Assembly (NCBI GenBank): GCA_030726065.1
Contig: JANREK010000046.1
Span: 1 to 64,000 of the forward strand
DNA from: Sediminibacterium sp.
Lineage (GTDB): Bacteria > Bacteroidota > Bacteroidia > Chitinophagales > Chitinophagaceae
Length of the DNA stretch: 64,000 nt
Direction: 5' to 3'
Every line of letters starts with the position of its first letter. Position 1 is the stretch's first letter. Below, piece by piece: positions 54,206 through 63,484 of this stretch. Under the pieces are notes generated by a model, which saw only the letters and a program-made list of their open reading frames with translations, was not told where the DNA came from and searched no databases. The position numbers and the translations under genes are program-made.

Positions 54206-54757
54206 ATGTCAAGAATTGGAAAAAAGCCAGTAAGTATCCCAAAAGGGGTAACGATTACTGTTAAAGATTCAGTGGTTACTGTAAAAGGACCAAAAGGTGA
54301 ATTATCTCAAGAAATTGATCGCGATATTACTATCGAGATTACTGAAACTGAGTTAACAGTGGTTCGTCCTACTGAACAAATCCGTCACAGAGCAATGCAT
54401 GGTTTATACCGTTCATTAATTTCTAATTTAGTGAAAGGGGTAACTGAAGGATATAAGAAGGATTTAGAATTAGTGGGTGTGGGTTTCAAAGCAGTGAACG
54501 CTGGTAATATATTAGACCTTGCTTTAGGATATTCTCACAACATTATTTTTGAAGTTCCGAAAGAATTAAAAGTAACTACTACTACAGAAAAAGGACAAAA
54601 TCCTAAAATTTTCTTAGAAGGTAGCGACAAACAATTAATAGGTCAAGTAGCTGCAAAAATCAGAGGATTACGTAAGCCAGAACCATACAAAGGAAAAGGG
54701 GTTCGTTATTCTGATGAGGTGGTAAGAAGAAAAGCAGGTAAAGCAGCAGGTAAATAG
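54206..54757 (+). CDS. rplF: Ribosomal protein L6
   Basis: 50S protein near the GTPase centre, 183 residues: MSRIGKKPVSIPKGVTITVK, VKGPKGELSQEI, HGLYRSLISNLVKGVTEGY and KIRGLRKPEPYKGKGVRYSD. Confidence 0.98.
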   Translation: MSRIGKKPVSIPKGVTITVKDSVVTVKGPKGELSQEIDRDITIEITETELTVVRPTEQIRHRAMHGLYRSLISNLVKGVTEGYKKDLELVGVGFKAVNAGNILDLALGYSHNIIFEVPKELKVTTTTEKGQNPKIFLEGSDKQLIGQVAAKIRGLRKPEPYKGKGVRYSDEVVRRKAGKAAGK

Positions 54758-54809
54758 TAATTAAAAAAACAAGGGTCCCGGCAGCATCGGGAAACATAAA
54801 ATAAATAAT

Positions 54810-55160
54810 ATGAGTAAATTAGCTCAAAGACAAAAGATCAGATACAGAATTCGCAAAAAAGTACAAGGTACTGCGGCTAAACCTCGTTTATCTGTATTCA
54901 GAAGCAACGCTGACATTTATTGTCAATTAATTGACGACGTGAATGGCGTTACTTTAGCAGCATCATCTTCAAGAGAAGCAGATATTGCAGCACAAAAAGT
55001 TGCTAAAATTGACAAAGCTAAATTAGCAGGTCAATCAGTAGCTAAAAAAGCAGCAGCATTATCAATCACAACTTGTGTATTTGACAGAGGTGGTAATTTA
55101 TATCATGGTCGAATCAAAGCGGTGGCTGAAGGCGCTAGAGAAGGTGGACTTCAATTTTAA
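54810..55160 (+). CDS. rplR: Ribosomal protein L18
   Basis: 5S rRNA-binding protein, 116 residues: YRIRKKVQGTAAKPRLSVFR, YCQLIDDVNGVTLAASSS and GGNLYHGRIKAVAEGAREGG. A short CCCG...CGGG stem without T-tract precedes it at about 54777-54792. Confidence 0.97.
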   Translation: MSKLAQRQKIRYRIRKKVQGTAAKPRLSVFRSNADIYCQLIDDVNGVTLAASSSREADIAAQKVAKIDKAKLAGQSVAKKAAALSITTCVFDRGGNLYHGRIKAVAEGAREGGLQF

Positions 55161-55186
55161 TTTGATAAAAATACTAATAGAAAATC

Positions 55187-55708
55187 ATGTCTAAAGTAAA
55201 TGTAAATAAGGTTAAAGCAGGTGGTGATTTGGAACTAAAAGAAAAAGTAGTTTCTATCAACCGTGTAGTTAAAACAACAAAAGGTGGCCGTACTTTTAGC
55301 TTTTCAGCTTTAGTAGTAGTAGGTAACGAAAATGGCGTTGTAGGTCAAGGATTAGGAAAAGCCAAAGAAGTTCAAGAAGCTATTACAAAAGGAATCGAAG
55401 ATGCAAAAAAGAATTTGGTTAAAGTACCTGTAATGCACGGAACTATTCCTCATGAGCAATTAGCGAAGGATGGTGCTGCAAAAGTTTTAATCAAACCAGC
55501 TGCACACGGAGCGGGTGTAATTGCGGGTGGTAGCATGCGTGCGGTATTAGAAAGCGCTGGTATCACTGACGTATTAGCTAAAAGTTTAGGATCTGCAAAC
55601 CCACACAATGTGGTTAAAGCAACTATCAAAGCTTTGGGTTTATTACGTGAACCAATTCAAATAGCAAAAACAAGAAATATTAAATTATCTAAAGTGTTTA
55701 ACGGATAA
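55187..55708 (+). CDS. rpsE: Ribosomal protein S5
   Basis: 30S fidelity and helicase-region protein, 173 residues: [40 protein letters not shown] and the conserved [20 protein letters not shown] and [15 protein letters not shown] blocks. Confidence 0.98.
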   Translation: MSKVNVNKVKAGGDLELKEKVVSINRVVKTTKGGRTFSFSALVVVGNENGVVGQGLGKAKEVQEAITKGIEDAKKNLVKVPVMHGTIPHEQLAKDGAAKVLIKPAAHGAGVIAGGSMRAVLESAGITDVLAKSLGSANPHNVVKATIKALGLLREPIQIAKTRNIKLSKVFNG

Positions 55709-55752
55709 TATATCCTTAAAACTTTTATTTAATACTCATAAATAATTCAATG

Positions 55753-55935
55753 ATGAAAAAGATAAAAATTACGCAAGTTAAAAGTGGTATTGACAGATCA
55801 GAGCGTCAAAAACAAACATTGATTGCGTTGGGTTTAAGAAAAATGCATGCTTCTAAAGAAGTGGAGGCGACTCCTCAAATTTTGGGTATGGTAAATAAAG
55901 TACAACACTTAATTAAAGTGGAAGAAATTGCGTAA
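55753..55935 (+). CDS. rpmD: Ribosomal protein L30
   Basis: Small 50S protein, 60 residues from ATG 55753; an ATG three bases earlier is equally possible. KKIKITQVKSGIDRSERQKQ and TLIALGLRKMHASKEVEATP match bacterial L30. Confidence 0.95.
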   Translation: MKKIKITQVKSGIDRSERQKQTLIALGLRKMHASKEVEATPQILGMVNKVQHLIKVEEIA

Positions 55936-55996
55936 TCAGCGTTTCTTAATTATTTAAATGCGAGGGGCGATACCCCGAAAGTACAAAATCAAAAAA

Positions 55997-56443
55997 ATGA
56001 AATTACACAATTTAAAACCTGCAGAAGGTTCGGTTCACAAAGCAATTAGAATTGGTCGTGGTGAGGCATCTGGTAAGGGTGGTACATCAACAAAAGGTAA
56101 CAAAGGTGGTCAAAGCCGTGCTGGTTATAAAAGCAAAATGGCACATGAAGGTGGTCAAATGCCTATCCAACGCCGTGTTCCAAAGCGTGGATTTAAAAAT
56201 ATCAATCGTATTGATTATAAAGTATTTAATTTAGGTCAATTGGATCAATTGATTGAGAAATACGGTTTCACAGAAATCACTCCAGAAAATTTATACATGA
56301 ATAGTTTAATTAGCCGTACTGATTTAGTAAAGGTTTTGGCTAATGGGGAATTAAAAACTAAAATCAATTTCAGGGTTAATGCTGCAAGCAAGAAAGCACA
56401 GGATGCAATTGTAGCTGCAGGGGGTACTATTGAAATAATTTAA
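55997..56443 (+). CDS. rplO: Ribosomal protein L15
   Basis: 50S assembly protein, 148 residues from ATG 55997 (MKLHNLKPAEGSVHK). The family's Gly-rich stretch RIGRGEASGKGGTSTKGNKG is present, followed by QMPIQRRVPKRGF. The frame extends 13 codons upstream without family sequence. Confidence 0.97.
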   Translation: MKLHNLKPAEGSVHKAIRIGRGEASGKGGTSTKGNKGGQSRAGYKSKMAHEGGQMPIQRRVPKRGFKNINRIDYKVFNLGQLDQLIEKYGFTEITPENLYMNSLISRTDLVKVLANGELKTKINFRVNAASKKAQDAIVAAGGTIEII

Positions 56444-56524
56444 TGTTTTTATTGTATATTGTGAGTAGCGTTTTAAAAGCGACTTATGATTTTAAAATTC
56501 CTTTAGGGAAATAATTAAACAAAG

Positions 56525-57871
56525 ATGAAAAAATTACTAGGGACCTTTAAAAATATTTGGGCAATAGACGAACTAAAAAATAAAATTTTAGTTACGCTTG
56601 CGCTTGTATTCGCTTATCGTCTTGGTGCGCAAATTACTTTGCCAGGTATTAATCCTTTAGCCATCGAAGCTGCACAAAAAGCAGGAGGCAATAATGGCTT
56701 ATTGGGCATTTTTGATATGTTTGCTGGTGGTGCATTTTCACAAGCATCCGTTTTGGCTTTAGGTATCATGCCTTATATCTCTGCTTCTATATTCATGCAA
56801 TTAATGACCATTTTAGTTCCTCAATTACAAAAGGTACAAAAAGAAGGAGAAAGTGGTCGTAATAAAATAAATCAATGGACACGTTATTTAACAGTGATCG
56901 TAACTGTTTTTCAAGCAGGTGCATATGTTGCTTATTTAAATAGTCCAGGATATGCAGATGCGTTAATTCCTGCATACAAACCATTCTTCTGGTTCTCTAC
57001 TGTTATTACATTAACTGCCGGTACATTATTTGTAATGTGGTTAGGCGAAAAAATTCAAGATAAAGGTTTGGGTAATGGAACTTCAATCATCATCATGGTA
57101 GGTATCTTAAGTAGATTACCACAATCATTGATTATGGAATTTGGTTCTAAAAGCCAAAAAGGCGGTGGCGGATTGTTAATTTTCTTAATTGAAATTGCAA
57201 TTTTAGTAACCATCATCATGGGTTTAATCATCTTGGTACAAGGGGTTAGAAAAATCCCTGTAACCTATGCTAAGCAAGTTATTGGAGGATCACAAGTAGG
57301 AGGTGCAAGACAATTTTTACCTGTAAAAGTGAATAGCGCTGGTGTTATGCCAATCATTTTTGCGCAAGCAATTATGTTCTTACCTACATTGGTTTCATTT
57401 ACAAATTTAGATTCCGCACAAGGCATTATTAGAATATTCAATGATCATAGTAATGCTTGGTATATGTTAATATACTTTGTAATGGTCATTGGTTTTACTT
57501 TCTTATATACTGCTTTGATATTTAATCCTAAGCAAATTTCTGAAGATTTAAAACGTAACAATGGTTTTATTCCTGGTGTTAAACCTGGACAACCAACCAC
57601 TGATTATATTGGAGCAGTCATGGATAGAATTACTTTACCTGGTGCTATATTTTTAGCATTGGTGGGTATTTTACCAGGATTTGCACAAAAATTAGGTGTT
57701 ACACAAGGATTCAGTACTTTCTTTGGAGGAACTTCATTATTAATCATGGTAGGTGTTGTATTAGATACTTTACAACAAATTGAAACCTATTTATTGATGC
57801 GTCAATATGATGGTTTAATGAATTCTGGACGTATTCAAGGTCGTAATCCAATGACCAATTCTCCTATTTAG
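56525..57871 (+). CDS. secY: Protein translocase subunit SecY
   Basis: Channel-forming subunit of the SecYEG translocon. The 448-residue protein has ten hydrophobic segments. ALVFAYRLGAQITLPGINP, IMPYISASIFMQLMTILVPQ, LGNGTSIIIMVGIL and IFNPKQISEDLKRNNGFIPG match the family. It is in the usual place after rplO, and a hairpin follows it before map. Confidence 0.98.
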   Translation: MKKLLGTFKNIWAIDELKNKILVTLALVFAYRLGAQITLPGINPLAIEAAQKAGGNNGLLGIFDMFAGGAFSQASVLALGIMPYISASIFMQLMTILVPQLQKVQKEGESGRNKINQWTRYLTVIVTVFQAGAYVAYLNSPGYADALIPAYKPFFWFSTVITLTAGTLFVMWLGEKIQDKGLGNGTSIIIMVGILSRLPQSLIMEFGSKSQKGGGGLLIFLIEIAILVTIIMGLIILVQGVRKIPVTYAKQVIGGSQVGGARQFLPVKVNSAGVMPIIFAQAIMFLPTLVSFTNLDSAQGIIRIFNDHSNAWYMLIYFVMVIGFTFLYTALIFNPKQISEDLKRNNGFIPGVKPGQPTTDYIGAVMDRITLPGAIFLALVGILPGFAQKLGVTQGFSTFFGGTSLLIMVGVVLDTLQQIETYLLMRQYDGLMNSGRIQGRNPMTNSPI

Positions 57872-57902
57872 GCTATTGGTTACTTTAAAAATATTTATCT
57901 TT

Positions 57903-57936
57903 ACAAACCTGTCCATTAAAGGCAGGTTTGTTTCGT
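57903..57936 (+). terminator. Hairpin between secY and map
   Basis: ACAAACCTG (57903-57911) pairs with CAGGTTTGT (57923-57931), followed by a broken T-run (TTTCGTTTT). It may partly terminate the long ribosomal transcript, with map read through. Confidence 0.6.
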
Positions 57937-57955
57937 TTTAAGACAAGCTCAATCT

Positions 57956-58759
57956 ATGGTGCATATAAAAACAGAGGATCAGGTAAAGTTAATGCAGGAG
58001 GCTGCGTTGTTGGTAAGTAAAACCTTAACACAGGTAGCTACTATATTAAAGCCTGGTATGTCTACATTGGATGTTGATCAGTTTTGTATGCAGGTCGTTA
58101 AAGATCACAATGCAACACTTTCATTTTATAATTACCATGGCTATCCGCATAATATATGCGCATCCGTAAATGATGTGGTGGTACATGGATTTCCAAATAA
58201 AACGCCATTGAAGGAGGGAGATATTGTATCGATTGATTTAGGTGTTGTATTAAATGGTTGGCATGGGGATCATGCATATACTTTTATACTAGGTGATGTA
58301 GGACCGGATATTTTACAATTAGTAAAAGTTACTAAGGAGTCCTTGTATAGAGGAATTGAAAAAGCAATTGTAAATAATCGAGTGGGTGATATTAGTTTTG
58401 CAATACAAGAACATACAGAAAAATTACATGGATATGGCGTTGTGCGAGAATTAGTAGGACATGGATTAGGGAAGTCATTACATGAGGATCCGCAAGTACC
58501 TAATTATGGCAAAAGAGGCACAGGATTAAAGATGAAAGAAAACTTGGTGTTGGCTATTGAGCCAATGATTAATATGGGCACGCATAAAGTGTTTACCGAG
58601 GAGGACGGTTGGACAGTGAAAACACAGGATGGTAAAATGTCGGTTCACTTTGAACATGATGTATGTGTGAAAGACAAAGAAGCATTGATTCTTTCTGATT
58701 TCAGTATGATTGAAGCTGCAGAAAAAAAGAATTCAAATTTGAATAGTTCTTATTATTAG
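57956..58759 (+). CDS. map: Methionine aminopeptidase type I
   Basis: Removes the initiator Met from nascent proteins. The 267-residue protein has the pita-bread metal site: Asp94 in VSIDLGVVLNGW, Asp105 in GWHGDHAYTF, His in VGHGLGKSLHEDPQ, Glu in AIEPMINMG and Glu in VHFEHDVCV. It follows secY after 84 bases, as in many bacteria, but the expected infA and following ribosomal genes do not come after it. Confidence 0.95.
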   Translation: MVHIKTEDQVKLMQEAALLVSKTLTQVATILKPGMSTLDVDQFCMQVVKDHNATLSFYNYHGYPHNICASVNDVVVHGFPNKTPLKEGDIVSIDLGVVLNGWHGDHAYTFILGDVGPDILQLVKVTKESLYRGIEKAIVNNRVGDISFAIQEHTEKLHGYGVVRELVGHGLGKSLHEDPQVPNYGKRGTGLKMKENLVLAIEPMINMGTHKVFTEEDGWTVKTQDGKMSVHFEHDVCVKDKEALILSDFSMIEAAEKKNSNLNSSYY

Positions 58760-58834
58760 TTGTAAATAATTAATAAAAGCGTTTCGTTAAGGAATCACTT
58801 TATTGAGCTACCCCATTTCCAAAATTATAATCAC

Positions 58835-60073
58835 ATGGAAAATAAAAAAATAGTCATTGTAGGTGGGGGTGCCGCAGGATTTTTTTGTGCCATCCATGTG
58901 GCAGAGCTTCACCCAGAATGGGAGATTAAAATTTTAGAAAAATCAACCAAGGTATTATCAAAGGTAAGGGTAAGTGGTGGTGGCCGTTGTAACGTAACGC
59001 ATGCCTGTCCTGATATTGAAATGCTTTTAAAAAAATATCCAAGAGGTCAAAGGTTTTTAAAAAAATCATTTTACCAATTTGCGACACAAAGTACCATTGA
59101 ATGGTTTGCCAAAAATGGGGTGGAGTTGCACACAGAGAAGGATGGTAGGATGTTTCCAATCACAAACAATTCAGAAACCATCATTGATTGTTTTTTAAGA
59201 AAAATTCAACAATATAATATTCAAGTATTAACCCAACATGAGGTGATTGATATTGTAAGTAATGCAAACAATACGCAACAATTTACGATTCATTTACAAG
59301 GCAAGCCGAATATGCAAGCGGATGCAATTTGCTTGGCAACGGGCGGTATGTTAAAGGCAGATAAATTACTATGGCTCACTAATTTTGGACATACGATTGT
59401 GGATCCAGTACCTTCCTTATTTACATTTAATATTGTCGATAAAAATATAACAACATTGATGGGTGTTGCAGTGGACAATGCAACCATACAATGGAAGGGT
59501 GTAAAAAATATTGAAAAGGGACCTTTGTTAATCACCCATTGGGGAATCAGCGGACCAGCAGCAATTAAATTATCTGCATGGTGTGCGCGCGAGTTAGCGA
59601 ATGATAACTATGAAGGTGAAATTATTATTAATTGGACACCTGAATATAATGAAGCAACATTAAAAATGGAGTGGATTAATTTAAGAATGGATTTAGGTCG
59701 TCGTGAAATAGGTACCAAAAATCCTTTTAATTTACCACAACGCTTGTGGCAATTTTTATTGCAACAAGCAGGTGTAACACTCAATACTAAATGGGCCGAT
59801 TTAAAAAGTGCAAACCAACAACAGCTTATACAATTACTTACTAGAACTAATTTGCAAGTGAAAGGTAAAACTACTTTTAAAGAAGAGTTTGTTACTTGTG
59901 GGGGGATTGATTTAGCAGAAATAGAAGCAATGACCATGGAAAGTAAAATGATACCTGGGCTACATTTTGCAGGCGAAATGATGGACGTGGATGGCATTAC
60001 TGGGGGATTTAATTTTCAACATGCTTGGACCTCCGGTTGGTTGGCCGCTGCGCATATGAGCGCAGGAGTATAA
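58835..60073 (+). CDS. HI0933/BaiN-family NAD(P)/FAD-dependent oxidoreductase
   Basis: A 412-residue flavoprotein. The N-terminal FAD loop is IVIVGGGAAGFFCAIHVAEL, followed by the family signature KVRVSGGGRCNVTHAC, LHTEKDGRMFPITNNS, GPLLITHWGISGPAAIKLSA and the C-terminal FAD contact HFAGEMMDVDGITGGFNFQH. Function of the HI0933/YhiN group is largely unknown; some gut relatives (BaiN) act on bile-acid intermediates, which is not implied here. It starts 75 bases after map. Confidence 0.9.
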   Translation: MENKKIVIVGGGAAGFFCAIHVAELHPEWEIKILEKSTKVLSKVRVSGGGRCNVTHACPDIEMLLKKYPRGQRFLKKSFYQFATQSTIEWFAKNGVELHTEKDGRMFPITNNSETIIDCFLRKIQQYNIQVLTQHEVIDIVSNANNTQQFTIHLQGKPNMQADAICLATGGMLKADKLLWLTNFGHTIVDPVPSLFTFNIVDKNITTLMGVAVDNATIQWKGVKNIEKGPLLITHWGISGPAAIKLSAWCARELANDNYEGEIIINWTPEYNEATLKMEWINLRMDLGRREIGTKNPFNLPQRLWQFLLQQAGVTLNTKWADLKSANQQQLIQLLTRTNLQVKGKTTFKEEFVTCGGIDLAEIEAMTMESKMIPGLHFAGEMMDVDGITGGFNFQHAWTSGWLAAAHMSAGV

Positions 60074-60187
60074 AGGGGCAAAAGTGGATCTGAAATTTCT
60101 GTTTTTTACTATTGATTATCAGCAAGTTATATTTTATCTACGGCTATTTTTTAGGCCAAATTCCATCTTTTTTTCCTTCTTTTCTCC

Positions 60188-60195
60188 TACCTTTG
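60188..60195 (+). promoter_or_regulatory. rpsA promoter -7 element TACCTTTG
   Basis: Perfect -7 box 28 bases before the rpsA ATG, in a pyrimidine-rich region. A near-copy of the TTGATTATCAA motif (TTGATTATCAG) lies about 70 bases upstream. No clear -33 TTG. Confidence 0.55.
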
Positions 60196-60223
60196 CCGTC
60201 CGGTTTAAAAACGCCGATTTTAT

Positions 60224-62110
60224 ATGAAATTTTTTATTAAAAACCTAAACGCAGACGCACAGGAATTCGACGGCGCTACAGCTGTTGAAGCAACTGCGAC
60301 ACCAAAAGCACCTGAACAAATTGTAACAGCCCATGATGATTTTGATTGGAGCGTTGACAAACGAAATGTTAGTCATTACGCTGAAGCTGAAAGACTAAAG
60401 TATGACAAAGTGTATGATAACACTTTCGTTCAAATTGATGATGGTCAAATTATGAATGGATTAGTAGTTGCTTTAACTAAAACTGATGTTGTTGTAAACA
60501 TTGGATTTAAAAGTGACGGATTAGTTTCATTGAATGAATTCCGTGACACCAATGGTGTTAAAACGGGTGATACCGTTGAAGTAATGGTAGTAGAAAAAGA
60601 AGACCGTGATGGTAATCTTCACTTAAGCCGTAAGTCAGCGCGTATTTATCGTGCTTGGGAAAGAATTATGGAAGTACATAAAACTGGTGAAGTTGTTACT
60701 GGTTTAGTTACAAGCAAAACAAAAGGTGGTTTGATTGTTGATGTATTTGGTATGGAAACTTTCTTACCAGGTTCTCAAATTGATGTGAAGCCAGTTACTG
60801 ATTATGATCAATATGTAGGAAAAACAATGGAGTTCAAAGTTGTTAAGATTAACGAATCAATTAAGAACGCAGTTGTATCACATAAAGCATTAATTGAAAG
60901 TGATATTGAAGCACAACGTGCTGAAATCATGAGTAAGTTAGAGAAAGGCCAGGTGTTAGAAGGTGTTGTTAAAAACATCACTGACTTTGGTGCATTCATG
61001 GACTTAGGTGGATTAGATGGTTTATTATACATCACTGATATTTCATGGGGTAGAATTTCTCATCCAAGTGAAGTGGTTAAATTGGATCAGAAAATTCAAG
61101 TGGTTGTATTAGATTTTGATGATGACAAAAAACGTATCAGCTTAGGTTTAAAACAATTAACTCCACACCCTTGGGATGTATTACCAGCTGATTTATCAGA
61201 AGGTAGTGTAGTGAAAGGTAAAGTAGTGAATATTGAAGATTACGGTGCATTCTTAGAAATTCAACCAGGTGTTGAAGGTTTAGTGCACGTATCTGAAATT
61301 ACTTGGGCGAATACACCAATCAATGCAAAAGAATTCTTCAAATTAGGAGATGAGCATGAAGCGAAGGCGGTAACATTAGACAAAGATTCACGCAAGATGA
61401 GCTTAAGTATTAAGCAAATGTCTCAAGATCCTTGGAGTGCAATTGATAATAAATTCCCTCAGAATAGTAAGCACAAAGGTTTGGTAAAAAATATCACTCC
61501 TTATGGTGTATTCATTGAATTAGAATCTGGTATTGGTGGAATGATTCACATCAGCGATTTAAGCTGGTTGAAGCGTTTCAATCACCCATCTGAGTATGTT
61601 AAAGTAGGTGAGCATATCGATATCATTATTTTGAACATTGATAAAGAAAACAGAAAATTACAATTAGGTCATAAGCAATTAGAAGAAGATCCTTGGAATG
61701 CATTGGAAGAAACATTTGCAATCGGGTCTATTCATGATGGTACTATTGTTCGTAAAGACGACAAAGGTGCTATTGTACAATTGCCTCATGGCTTAGAAGG
61801 CTTTGCGCCAAACCGTCACCTTGCAAAAGAAGATGGCAAACAAGTTCAAGCGGAAGAAACTGCAAAATTCATGGTGATCGAATTTGATCGTAATGAAAAG
61901 CGCATCGTTGTATCTCATGCAAGAATTTGGGAGCAAGCTGTAGTTGAAGAAAAAGAAGTAGCTAAGAAAGAAGCAAAAGCTGAAACAGAGAAAACTAAAA
62001 AAGCAGTGAAAACAATTCAAAGCAAGGTTGAAAAATCTACTTTGGGTGACTTAGGTGCTTTAGCTGAAATCAAAGCGAAAATGGACGACGACAACGCTAA
62101 TAAAGGATAG
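60224..62110 (+). CDS. rpsA: Ribosomal protein S1
   Basis: mRNA-binding protein of the 30S subunit. The 628-residue protein has an N-terminal Ala/Glu-rich region (about 1-70), then six S1 domains: 1 (DGQIMNGLVVALTKTDVVV), 2 (TGEVVTGLVTSKTKGGLIV), 3 (EGVVKNITDFGAFMDLGGLD), 4 (KGKVVNIEDYGAFLEIQPG), 5 (HKGLVKNITPYGVFIELESG), 6 (DGTIVRKDDKGAIVQLPHG), and a Lys/Glu-rich tail. Domains 1 and 2 are the most divergent, as usual for ribosome-docking repeats. It is a single-gene unit with its own promoter and a strong terminator. Confidence 0.96.
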   Translation: MKFFIKNLNADAQEFDGATAVEATATPKAPEQIVTAHDDFDWSVDKRNVSHYAEAERLKYDKVYDNTFVQIDDGQIMNGLVVALTKTDVVVNIGFKSDGLVSLNEFRDTNGVKTGDTVEVMVVEKEDRDGNLHLSRKSARIYRAWERIMEVHKTGEVVTGLVTSKTKGGLIVDVFGMETFLPGSQIDVKPVTDYDQYVGKTMEFKVVKINESIKNAVVSHKALIESDIEAQRAEIMSKLEKGQVLEGVVKNITDFGAFMDLGGLDGLLYITDISWGRISHPSEVVKLDQKIQVVVLDFDDDKKRISLGLKQLTPHPWDVLPADLSEGSVVKGKVVNIEDYGAFLEIQPGVEGLVHVSEITWANTPINAKEFFKLGDEHEAKAVTLDKDSRKMSLSIKQMSQDPWSAIDNKFPQNSKHKGLVKNITPYGVFIELESGIGGMIHISDLSWLKRFNHPSEYVKVGEHIDIIILNIDKENRKLQLGHKQLEEDPWNALEETFAIGSIHDGTIVRKDDKGAIVQLPHGLEGFAPNRHLAKEDGKQVQAEETAKFMVIEFDRNEKRIVVSHARIWEQAVVEEKEVAKKEAKAETEKTKKAVKTIQSKVEKSTLGDLGALAEIKAKMDDDNANKG

Positions 62111-62135
62111 TTTACGATCCTAGGTTATTGATATG

Positions 62136-62166
62136 GGCCATCCCGGAACACGGGATGGCCTTTTTT
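62136..62166 (+). terminator. rpsA terminator
   Basis: GGCCATCCCG (62136-62145) and CGGGATGGCC (62151-62160) form a perfect 10-bp stem with a 5-base loop, followed by TTTTTT. Confidence 0.93.
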
Positions 62167-62232
62167 ATGTAATTCTTAACGCTAAAGCCTCCAATTTGGA
62201 TTATTTTTAGTCATAAATTGGGGATTATTAGT

Positions 62233-62240
62233 TAATTTTG
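62233..62240 (+). promoter_or_regulatory. bamD promoter -7 element TAATTTTG
   Basis: Fits TAnnTTTG, 9 bases before ATG 62250. It overlaps the in-frame TTG at 62238, so the upstream start is unlikely. Confidence 0.5.
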
Positions 62241-62249
62241 CCTCCCTGT

Positions 62250-63044
62250 ATGAATAGAATAGTTGTCCTTTTTTGTATCGTTTTGGGTTTGAGTTCTTGC
62301 GCTTCAAAATTTCAGAAAATTTTGAAGAATAAGGATACGGACTTTAAAGTGAAAATGGCTGAAAAGTACTTTGAAGAAAAAAAGTATGGGAATGCACAAC
62401 AGCTCTTTGAATCTGTCATACCTTTTGTAAAAGGAACTGCTCGTTACGAGGAGTTGTATTTAAAATTTGCAAACTCGTATTATTTTGATAAAGATTACGA
62501 AAACGCAGAAAATTTATTTAAAACTTTCGTTGAGTATTTTCCGAATAGTGCGAAAAGGGAGGAAGTAGAATACATGAGAGCGTATACTTATTATAAGCGT
62601 TCTCCAAAAGCGGAGTTAGACCAAACAACAACGAATAGAACCATTCAATTAATGCAGTCTTTTATCAATGGATATCCAACGAGTCCAAAAGTGAAGGAAG
62701 CGACGGATGTGATTGATGTCTCTCGTGCAAAGTTGGAGTTGAAGGATTATAAAACTGCTACTTTGTATTTTAATTTGGCATTATATCGTTCCGCAGCCAT
62801 TTCATATGGCTTATTGTCCGATGGTTATCCAGATTCAAAAAGTGCAGATCAATATAAATTATTAACGATAAAGGCATATTATAAATTTGCCGAGAATAGT
62901 TTCGTTGATAAGCAAAAGGAAAGATTTGAAAAAGTAATAGCAGAATATAACGATTTCATGGATAGGTATAGTGATAGTCCATTATTACCTGAGGTTAAAA
63001 AAATTAAAACACAAACTGATAATTTATTAAATAATATAAAATGA
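62250..63044 (+). CDS. bamD: Outer membrane protein assembly factor BamD
   Basis: Lipoprotein of the BAM complex that inserts outer-membrane barrels. The 264-residue protein has a lipoprotein signal peptide (MNRIVVLFCIVLGLSSC, lipobox LSSC) and a series of TPR-like helix pairs (MAEKYFEEKKYGNAQQLFES, YYFDKDYENAENLFKTFVEY, LYRSAAISYGLLSDGYPDS). ATG 62250 is chosen because the -7 box overlaps the earlier TTG. Its last four bases (ATGA) contain the rpoZ start, so the two are translationally coupled. Confidence 0.92.
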   Translation: MNRIVVLFCIVLGLSSCASKFQKILKNKDTDFKVKMAEKYFEEKKYGNAQQLFESVIPFVKGTARYEELYLKFANSYYFDKDYENAENLFKTFVEYFPNSAKREEVEYMRAYTYYKRSPKAELDQTTTNRTIQLMQSFINGYPTSPKVKEATDVIDVSRAKLELKDYKTATLYFNLALYRSAAISYGLLSDGYPDSKSADQYKLLTIKAYYKFAENSFVDKQKERFEKVIAEYNDFMDRYSDSPLLPEVKKIKTQTDNLLNNIK

Positions 63045-63385
63045 GTAAATTAAGAAGACATATGGGTGCTAATGTTCCCTCTGTTGTAGAAACAAAAAGT
63101 TTAAAAGCATTAAAAGCTAAAACTGGTAATCTGTATGAGTCTATCTCAATCATCTCTAAAAGAGCGAATCAAATCAATATCTCTATCAGAGAGGAATTGC
63201 ATTCAAAATTAGAAGAGTTTGCAAGCCACACCGATAGCTTGGAGGAGATTCATGAGAACAAGGAGCAAATTGAAATTTCAAAGGCGTATGAGCGTATGCC
63301 AAACCCTGCGATTTTAGCAACTGCTGAGTTTATTGATGATAAGATTCATTATCGTAAGAATGAGGAGACGGATTTATTTCGTTAA
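63041..63385 (+). CDS. rpoZ: RNA polymerase omega subunit, Rpb6-like
   Basis: A 114-residue protein resembling the Bacteroidota omega/Rpb6-type subunit: TGNLYESISIISKRANQINI is the omega core, preceded by a short N-terminal region and followed by an acidic helix (EFASHTDSLEEIHENKEQIE) and NPAILATAEFIDDKIHY. It helps assemble RNA polymerase. It overlaps bamD by four bases, and a terminator follows. Confidence 0.85.
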   Translation: MSKLRRHMGANVPSVVETKSLKALKAKTGNLYESISIISKRANQINISIREELHSKLEEFASHTDSLEEIHENKEQIEISKAYERMPNPAILATAEFIDDKIHYRKNEETDLFR

Positions 63386-63407
63386 TTCAAATATATTAAT
63401 ATTAAAG

Positions 63408-63441
63408 CGTCCCGAAATGTGTAAACTATCGGGACGTTTTT
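63408..63441 (+). terminator. bamD-rpoZ terminator
   Basis: CGTCCCGA (63408-63415) and TCGGGACG (63429-63436) form an 8-bp stem with a 13-base loop, followed by TTTTT. It lies between rpoZ and the porD-type gene. Confidence 0.85.
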
Positions 63442-63484
63442 GTATTTTAGAGATATCCAATGGCATTAAAAATTAGGACGTATC

